The translations under genes and the position numbers were made by a program. Shown piece after piece: positions 6,642-11,462 of a DNA stretch of 11,462 bases. The stretch's first letter is position 1; every line of letters starts with the position of its first letter. Where the stretch lies: positions 1-11,462 of the forward strand of contig JAEYZD010000173.1 in NCBI GenBank assembly GCA_023430725.1, written 5' to 3'. The stretch is from Bacteroidota bacterium (GTDB lineage: Bacteria > Bacteroidota > Bacteroidia > Bacteroidales > VadinHA17). The notes beneath the pieces are model-generated. The model ran no database searches. It was not told where the DNA came from and saw nothing but the letters and a program-made list of their open reading frames with translations.

Positions 6642-7304
6642 ATGGACGTAAAGATCGAAGCGGGCTGGCGGGAAAAGCTCCGGGAAGAATTTGAAAAGGA
6701 CTATTTCATTGCCCTGACTGATTTCGTGCGCCAGGAGTACCGCACACAGCAGGTGTTTCCTCCGGGAAACAGGATATTCAATGCGTTCGATCTGTGCCCT
6801 TTCGACAGAGTAAAGGTGGTGATCATCGGACAGGATCCCTATCATAACATCGGACAGGCTCACGGCCTTTGCTTCTCGGTCACCGAGGGAACAGACTTTC
6901 CTCCCAGCCTTGTGAATATATTCAAGGAACTGAACCGCGACCTCGGCGTGCCGTACCCGGCCTCGGGCAACCTGGAGCGTTGGGCAAGGCAGGGAGTGCT
7001 CCTGCTCAACGCAATCCTCACAGTCAGGGCTCACCAGGCATTGTCACACCAGAACAGGGGATGGGAACGGTTCACCGATGCAGCAATCAGCATCCTTAAC
7101 CGCGACCGTGACGATATCGTTTTCATGCTGTGGGGAGCCTATGCCCAGAACAAGGGAGCTTCCATTGACCCGTCACGGCACCTTGTGTTAAAGACAGTAC
7201 ACCCTTCACCCCTGTCCGCTCACCGGGGATTCCTGGGCTGCTCCCACTTCAGCAAATGCAACGAGTGGCTCAAGGCAAGAGGGCTGGAACCGGTTGAATG
7301 GTGA
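6642..7304 (+). CDS. ung: Uracil-DNA glycosylase, family 1
   Basis: Base-excision repair enzyme that removes uracil from DNA by hydrolysing the N-glycosidic bond. At 220 residues it is full length. The water-activating motif GQDPYH is at 63-68 with catalytic Asp65. CFSV (77-80) holds the uracil-stacking Phe, PPSLVNIFKEL (87-97) and NLERWARQGVLLLN (110-123) are standard family segments, and HPSPLSAHRGF (187-197) contains the catalytic His187 and the DNA-intercalating loop. NAILTVRAHQALSH (123-136) is also typical. The ATG at 6642 gives a normal N-terminus. It stands alone on the plus strand, diverging from the threonine aldolase and converging on the PLP enzyme 68 bases downstream. No clear hairpin terminator is visible in that gap. 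The gene looks intact and ordinary. Confidence 0.97.
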   Translation: MDVKIEAGWREKLREEFEKDYFIALTDFVRQEYRTQQVFPPGNRIFNAFDLCPFDRVKVVIIGQDPYHNIGQAHGLCFSVTEGTDFPPSLVNIFKELNRDLGVPYPASGNLERWARQGVLLLNAILTVRAHQALSHQNRGWERFTDAAISILNRDRDDIVFMLWGAYAQNKGASIDPSRHLVLKTVHPSPLSAHRGFLGCSHFSKCNEWLKARGLEPVEW

Positions 7305-7372
7305 ATTGCAGCAAGCTATCTGCGGTGACTTTAGTGAATCATTTGAGAGTACTGGCAGCAAAACGCCGGAAA

Positions 7373-8542
7373 TCACCCCTTAAGTCCGCGCCTGATAATT
7401 TCCTTAAGCTCTTCCTGCTTCTCGAAACCGATTGACATCCTGATCATTCCCGGCTCAGGGTATTTTGAGCCCCATACTGCTTCCACAGGCATGAGTATAG
7501 TATGACTGTCACCCAGAGTGGGTATAAGCCGTATCTCCGGATAGACTGCGGCAATGAACCGGTCACGGTTTTTTCTCTTCTCTGCCGGGTTGGCCCCGGC
7601 CAGGTCAAAGGTTATCATCGCCCCGTATCCTTTTCCCCCGGTCAGATCAGTGGCTGCTCCATGGGTGTCATGCGACTCCAGCCCCGGATAGAGAACAGAG
7701 GCTACCCGGTCGGACGCCTTAAGCATTTCAGCCACTGCCATGGCGTTGGAACACTGGTGTCCGAAACGCAACTCAAAGGAAGCCATCTGTGTCTGGAGCC
7801 GGTAAGCATCATCGGGCGAGAGCATGTGACCCACAAACTTGCGGTATTCAACGGCGCTCTGCATCAGCGCCCTGTCATTGCCGCATATAACCCCGGCAGT
7901 CAGGTTCCCGTGCCCGGAGAGGTACTTGGTTGCGCTGTGTATCACAAGGTCGGCCCCGTCATCGAGTGGTTTCCAAAGCATTGGGGTGGCGAATGTATTG
8001 TCCACAATCACCTTCGCGCCGTATTTCTTCCCGAGTTCAATAACCCTCCGACCCTCAGCTACCATCAGCAGGGGATTGGATATCGTCTCGAAATAAAGTA
8101 TGTCAGGCCTGATGTTGGAGAGGGCATTTTCGAGCTGTTTGTAGTCATACCTGCCGCCTATAGGCATGAAAAAACTGACCTCCATTCCGCGCCTCTTCTG
8201 CAGTACACTGCTAATAAACGAGAGGGTTCCGCCGTAAATCTCCGAAAAGAAGAGCCAGTTGCTCTGCCTGCCGGCCTCCTGGAATATCGAAAGCGCTATG
8301 TCAATGGCCGCCATTCCCGATTGTGCGAGAAGGGCCCATTCACACCCCTCCAGGGCTATGACAGACTCCTCCGCTGCCACAACCGTTGGATTGCGGTATC
8401 TCGAGTAGATGTAAAGATCAGGTTCACGCTCATGGTCTGTCTCCGATGCAAAAGCACCGGTGGTGGTTGCAGCTGTGGGCAATTCAAATCCGGCGTCACG
8501 ATAGACCGGTGTCCTCACGCTGTTTATCTCTCTCTTTTTCAT
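7373..8542 (-). CDS. Cys/Met-metabolism PLP-dependent enzyme (gamma-lyase/synthase family)
   Basis: Fold-type I PLP enzyme of the trans-sulfuration family (389 residues), the group containing cystathionine gamma-synthase, cystathionine gamma-lyase and methionine gamma-lyase. YSRYRNPT (46-53) supplies PLP-phosphate contacts from the partner subunit, LLAQSGMAAI (71-80) the phosphate loop, Tyr103 in SEIYGGT stacks on PLP, Asp181 in VDNTFATP pairs with the pyridine nitrogen, and Lys206 in HSATKYLSGHGN is the Schiff-base lysine. Exact reaction is unclear: the Cys diagnostic for methionine gamma-lyase (IYGCT) is Gly105 here, and the usual SLGxxESL...TH segment near the C-terminus reads TLGDSHTILMPVEAVWG. 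The ATG at 8542 lies 47 bases inside the upstream oxidoreductase subunit gene; a GTG at 8518 would shorten the overlap to 23. Either way it is probably co-transcribed and translationally coupled with the molybdoenzyme, suggesting a link to sulfur metabolism. Confidence 0.88.
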   Translation of the reverse strand: MKKREINSVRTPVYRDAGFELPTAATTTGAFASETDHEREPDLYIYSRYRNPTVVAAEESVIALEGCEWALLAQSGMAAIDIALSIFQEAGRQSNWLFFSEIYGGTLSFISSVLQKRRGMEVSFFMPIGGRYDYKQLENALSNIRPDILYFETISNPLLMVAEGRRVIELGKKYGAKVIVDNTFATPMLWKPLDDGADLVIHSATKYLSGHGNLTAGVICGNDRALMQSAVEYRKFVGHMLSPDDAYRLQTQMASFELRFGHQCSNAMAVAEMLKASDRVASVLYPGLESHDTHGAATDLTGGKGYGAMITFDLAGANPAEKRKNRDRFIAAVYPEIRLIPTLGDSHTILMPVEAVWGSKYPEPGMIRMSIGFEKQEELKEIIRRGLKG

Positions 8543-9872
8543 ATTCTGTGTAGAAATGTTCCTTAATAGTCTCCTTTATATTCGGTGGGTTGAAGTCGAG
8601 GTAAAATAAAAGCCGGTCGGCAACAAGTCCTGCGAAGAACAGCACTGTGGCCAACAGATCGGTAAGCGGGTTGCCCGGATAGATAAGCAGGAATACAACC
8701 GGCAGGGAGATGGCCCTGAAGTAGTAAAGGCTCCTATATTCACCTTTTTCAGCTGATCCGTATCTCTGCACAACCGAGACGGCTGCCAGCATTGAGAAAA
8801 TGATGAACAGGATCCGGGGTTCGGTGAACCATGTGGCAGCATACAGTGCTGTGAAAAATGCCTGGCCGGTATGCAGGCGCAGGGAAAACCTTCTGTCAGC
8901 GGTAAAATAAACCAGGTCAACGGCAATTACAGTTAAAACTGCTATTGCGGCCGTGACAGGAAGTGGTATAAGGCCTGGATTCAGCCAGATGAGAAGTGCC
9001 ACTGCTCCGAGTATCATCACCATGACAATCTCGCGGCTAAGAGGTGATCTGAATATGTTGAGAACAGCCCTGTGCGACCTTCCGGGTTTTCCCAGGTGAG
9101 CTACAGAGACTGCCATGGCGCCAGCCGTCAGAATGAGGGGCAGCATGGCTGTAAACCCTGATCCGGGCATTGCTGTGCGGTTGGATAGTCCGCTTATGAC
9201 AAGCATGACAGCAGATGCGATTACAAGCAATGAAAACAACACAAGGCTCCACTCCTTCTTGAGCCTGGCGACAACGCCTGATCCGGGCCGGTCTGAATGC
9301 TGACACTCATCCTCCGGTTCATAAACCTCTCTTTCAGAAGGAACTGTATCAGGCCTGTGTCCTGTCTCAGCATTCCTGATAATAAAGGAGGGTTTGATTC
9401 CGGTGTCAGGAAACCATGCCGGCAGCGTGCCGTTAAATTCCTCTGTTTCCGTCATTTTAAGGGCTCCTGTCGGACAGGCGGTCACGCAGGCCGGCTCAAT
9501 GCCTTCAGCGCCCCTGTCGGCACAGAAATGGCATTTTTCGATGATTCCTGTGGCAGTATTGATCTTCGGAGCGTCATACGGACATCGCCATGTGCAGTAA
9601 CCGCACCCCATACACCTGTCTGGATGGTGGATGAGAACCCCGTCAGCATTGATGGTATAGGCCAGTGCAGGGCAGCCTGATTCGCAGGCAGGATCAGCGC
9701 AGTGGTTGCATGCCAATGAGAGGTTGATTACATTCACAAGTGGCAGGGCATTACCGTTCCAGGCGAACAGGCTTCGGGTTCCGGGCTGAAGTCCGTTTTC
9801 CAGAATGCAGGCTGTACTGCAGGCCTTGCAGCTGACACAGAGAGCAGCGTCAAATGTGAACCCCTTCCTCAT
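8496..9872 (-). CDS. Fused DmsB-type ferredoxin and DmsC-type membrane anchor subunit
   Basis: Electron-transfer subunit of a DMSO reductase-superfamily complex. Residues 1-140 carry sixteen cysteines in four groups (12/15/18/22, 55/58/63/67, 87/90/93/97 and 114/117/129/133), enough for four [4Fe-4S] clusters as in DmsB/PsrB/NrfC proteins. After a hydrophilic linker (about 140-205) comes a DmsC-like domain with about eight membrane helices (208-228, 241-258, 281-297, 303-325, 336-350, 353-370, 384-400, 405-425) and the family signature HLGKPGRSHRAVLN...SPLSREI (259-282). It should take electrons from menaquinol and pass them to the catalytic subunit. In E. coli these are two separate proteins, so this is a natural fusion; no stop or frameshift is seen in the linker. 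The ATG overlaps the catalytic subunit's stop as ATGA. There is no signal peptide, so the ferredoxin part would depend on co-translocation with a Tat-exported partner or on the topology of the anchor. Confidence 0.94.
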   Translation of the reverse strand: MRKGFTFDAALCVSCKACSTACILENGLQPGTRSLFAWNGNALPLVNVINLSLACNHCADPACESGCPALAYTINADGVLIHHPDRCMGCGYCTWRCPYDAPKINTATGIIEKCHFCADRGAEGIEPACVTACPTGALKMTETEEFNGTLPAWFPDTGIKPSFIIRNAETGHRPDTVPSEREVYEPEDECQHSDRPGSGVVARLKKEWSLVLFSLLVIASAVMLVISGLSNRTAMPGSGFTAMLPLILTAGAMAVSVAHLGKPGRSHRAVLNIFRSPLSREIVMVMILGAVALLIWLNPGLIPLPVTAAIAVLTVIAVDLVYFTADRRFSLRLHTGQAFFTALYAATWFTEPRILFIIFSMLAAVSVVQRYGSAEKGEYRSLYYFRAISLPVVFLLIYPGNPLTDLLATVLFFAGLVADRLLFYLDFNPPNIKETIKEHFYTEYEKERDKQREDTGLS

Positions 9873-11462
9873 GGCGCAAGCTTTTCCATATCCACCCTTG
9901 TATTGTGAAAGGCAGCCCCGTGGCCCATATCAGTCTCTGACGGGGCTATGAGCATATTAACTCCGCCGCCCTCACTCATCCATATACCGTTAGGAAAGAC
10001 CAGGCTGCCGTTTCTGACCCGGGCGGTGACCCTGACCCTGCCCCTTACCTCGCCCCGCGAGTTGAAAACCCGGACCATGTCGCCGTTCCGTAATCCCCTG
10101 CTGCGGGCATCAGCAACCGAGATCTCCCAGGCAGGCTCCTCAACCACGCTCCTGATAACCTGCAGGTTGCCGAACTGCGAATGGATTCGTGATGCAATGT
10201 TCGGAGTCATGAGTCTTAGCGGCAGATGCCCTTCACCGAAGTCGTTCAGCGGCTCATATGTTGGCAGAGGACTTACGCCCCACAGCTTCACAGCCCTGTC
10301 AGACCAGAGTTCAATCTTTCCTGAAGGTGTCTCATATTTCATGTTCCCGTATGCCGGGTGCTCGTTCTGGACCGGGATTACAGGCTTCTGCATGAGCTCC
10401 TCAGGTACAAAGCCCGGTGTGTGGCTGATACGCTCAGTAAACCAGCTGTCATAATCCCCGGGTTCCGGGATGCCTGCTGCACCGGCGTCGAGACCCATTT
10501 TCTGAGCCACCCGCCAGTATATCTCGCTCTCGGGAAGAACCTCCCCGGGCGGATCAATAACCTTCGGCTTGTACTGGGCATATGGATTCCAGTATGAGCC
10601 CACCACATCAGCCTGCTCAAATATCCCTTTTGCCGGAAGAATGATGTCTGCCATCGAGGCAGTGTCTGTCATGAATTGCTCGACGACAACCTTGAATGGC
10701 ACTGAATCCAGCGCCTTCCTCACCTCACCGCTTCCCGGAAGCTGTATAACCGGGTTACCCCTCTCAATCCAGGCTACCTCGATGGCAGGTTCCTTCAGCG
10801 CAAAAAAGTCGGGTCCGAAGGTTGCCATTGAGATGGCACGCCTGAATGGCTTATCAGATCCGGGATCAGGATAGTAGCTCAGCGGCTCCTTTACATCATC
10901 GAATATATAACTCTGCAGATTGGCAAAATTGAACCCGCAACCGGCTTTGCCTATCATACCGGTAATCACAGGGATGGAGAGTATCGACCTTACCGTCTGC
11001 CCTCCGTTTGTATACCGCTGCAGCCCGTAACCGGCAATGACTGTTAGTCGTTCAGTATCTGCTGCCATCACTGCGAGCCTGACAATCTCATCTGCAGGTA
11101 TTCCCGTGATATCCTGTGCCTTATCCGGAGTCATCTCAAGTGATGCAGCAAACCTGTCAAAACCGGAGACATGTCTGCTGATGTACTCGTTGTCTGTCAG
11201 TCCGCGGTCAATTATCACCCGGGCCATTGCCAGCGCAAGGGCGGCGTCTGTGCCTGGTCTGGGCCTGATGAGCAGGTCAGCCTTGTCAGCAGTGAGCGTC
11301 CGGCGCGGGTCTATGACCACCACCCGGGCCCCGTTCTGCCGTGCCTTTTCTATGTGGATCATCTCCTGCACGTTGGTCTCGGCAGAGTTCTTACCCCAGA
11401 GAATTATCATCGAGGCATTTGCCAGGTCCCATGGGAGATTGTGCTTCACCTCCCCCAGTGTC
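9869..11462 (-). CDS. Molybdopterin oxidoreductase catalytic subunit, DMSO reductase superfamily (5' truncated by window)
   Basis: C-terminal 530 residues of a bis-molybdopterin-guanine-dinucleotide oxidoreductase. The frame stays open to the window edge: the codon at 11447-11449 that could pass as a GTG start is an internal Val in TLGEVKHNLPWDL, so the N-terminus with its FeS motif and any Tat signal lies outside. Visible family segments, numbered from that Val, are ILWGKNSAETN (16-26), VVVIDPRRTLTADKAD (44-59), RPGTDAALALAMA (64-76), the pterin-domain core VIAGYGLQRYTNGGQT (136-151), IERGNPVIQLPGS, MTDTASMADIILPA, and a molydopterin dinucleotide-binding C-terminal domain ending MGHGAAFHNTRVDMEK. 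It overlaps the fused FeS/anchor gene as ATGA, so it is the catalytic partner. Substrate is not readable: the molybdenum ligand (Ser in DMSO/TMAO reductases, Cys in polysulfide/thiosulfate or nitrate types) is expected just upstream of the visible part. DMSO, polysulfide, thiosulfate or tetrathionate are all possible. Confidence 0.92.
   Translation of the reverse strand, partial: TLGEVKHNLPWDLANASMIILWGKNSAETNVQEMIHIEKARQNGARVVVIDPRRTLTADKADLLIRPRPGTDAALALAMARVIIDRGLTDNEYISRHVSGFDRFAASLEMTPDKAQDITGIPADEIVRLAVMAADTERLTVIAGYGLQRYTNGGQTVRSILSIPVITGMIGKAGCGFNFANLQSYIFDDVKEPLSYYPDPGSDKPFRRAISMATFGPDFFALKEPAIEVAWIERGNPVIQLPGSGEVRKALDSVPFKVVVEQFMTDTASMADIILPAKGIFEQADVVGSYWNPYAQYKPKVIDPPGEVLPESEIYWRVAQKMGLDAGAAGIPEPGDYDSWFTERISHTPGFVPEELMQKPVIPVQNEHPAYGNMKYETPSGKIELWSDRAVKLWGVSPLPTYEPLNDFGEGHLPLRLMTPNIASRIHSQFGNLQVIRSVVEEPAWEISVADARSRGLRNGDMVRVFNSRGEVRGRVRVTARVRNGSLVFPNGIWMSEGGGVNMLIAPSETDMGHGAAFHNTRVDMEKLAP

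Noticed and set aside
7305..7372. Possible bidirectional terminator between the convergent ung and PLP-enzyme genes
   Set aside because: Only a 4-base stem (GCAG...CTGC) can be drawn and no T-tract follows, so there is no support for a terminator.
7502..8566. Long open frame (354 codons) on the plus strand opposite the PLP enzyme
   Set aside because: The protein has no recognisable domain and lies wholly antisense to a gene with clear catalytic motifs; it is explained by the codon bias of the real gene.
9297..9680. Plus-strand open frame opposite the ferredoxin domain
   Set aside because: Mirror of a cysteine-rich, GC-biased coding region with all sixteen cluster cysteines conserved on the other strand; no start context or family likeness.
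9948..10454. Plus-strand open frame of 168 codons opposite the molybdoenzyme gene
   Set aside because: Low-complexity Ser/Pro/Leu/Thr-rich product typical of antisense frames, with no neighbours on that strand.
11447..11449. GTG as the start codon of the molybdoenzyme
   Set aside because: The frame continues without a stop to the window edge and the flanking residues (TLGEVKHNLPWDL) are internal family sequence; the gene is truncated by the window.

Overview
The window reads as chromosomal DNA from an anaerobic or facultative member of the Bacteroidota (best guess Bacteroidales/Marinilabiliales-like). The reasons are indirect: a GH130 mannosyl-glucose phosphorylase of the Bacteroides type, very weak Shine-Dalgarno sequences, AT-rich intergenic DNA between moderately GC-rich genes, and heavy use of AGG/AGA (Arg) and ATA (Ile) codons. 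There is no rRNA or tRNA gene, CRISPR array, insertion sequence or phage gene. Coding density is high; the longest gap without a gene is 254 bases.

Layout. (1) 23-1222 (+): GH130 phosphorylase that finishes beta-mannan breakdown. (2) 1477-5525 (+): a tight five-gene run, which is the most interesting part of the window. It holds a full-length lysine 2,3-aminomutase-like radical SAM enzyme (KamA family), two different complete D-Ala-D-Ala-ligase-like ATP-grasp ligases, a GNAT acetyltransferase, and a small four-helix membrane protein of the DUF486 family. Gaps are 7 and 12 bases, and two junctions overlap as ATGA. (3) 5515-6531 (-): low-specificity threonine aldolase, whose 3' end overlaps the membrane-protein gene tail to tail. 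(4) 6642-7304 (+): uracil-DNA glycosylase, diverging from the aldolase. (5) 7373-11462 (-): an operon read leftwards, made of a molybdopterin oxidoreductase catalytic subunit (5' end beyond the window), a fused four-cluster ferredoxin/DmsC-type membrane anchor, and a Cys/Met-metabolism PLP enzyme whose start lies 47 bases inside the previous gene.

How the genes may work together. In region 2 the mutase keeps the residues that in clostridial lysine 2,3-aminomutase hold the FeS cluster, PLP, the substrate carboxylate and the distal amino group. It is therefore likely to make beta-lysine or a similar beta-amino acid. The two ligases could then join this product to other amino acids through ATP-activated acyl phosphates, the GNAT could acetylate a free amine, and the DUF486 protein could serve the membrane side. 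The sum suggests a small non-ribosomal peptide-like or osmolyte-like metabolite, comparable in logic to N-acetyl-beta-lysine but with ligases added. This is inference; the product is unknown. Region 5 is a membrane-bound respiratory oxidoreductase of the DMSO reductase superfamily, with a sulfur-amino-acid-type PLP enzyme translationally linked to it, which hints at sulfur-compound respiration.
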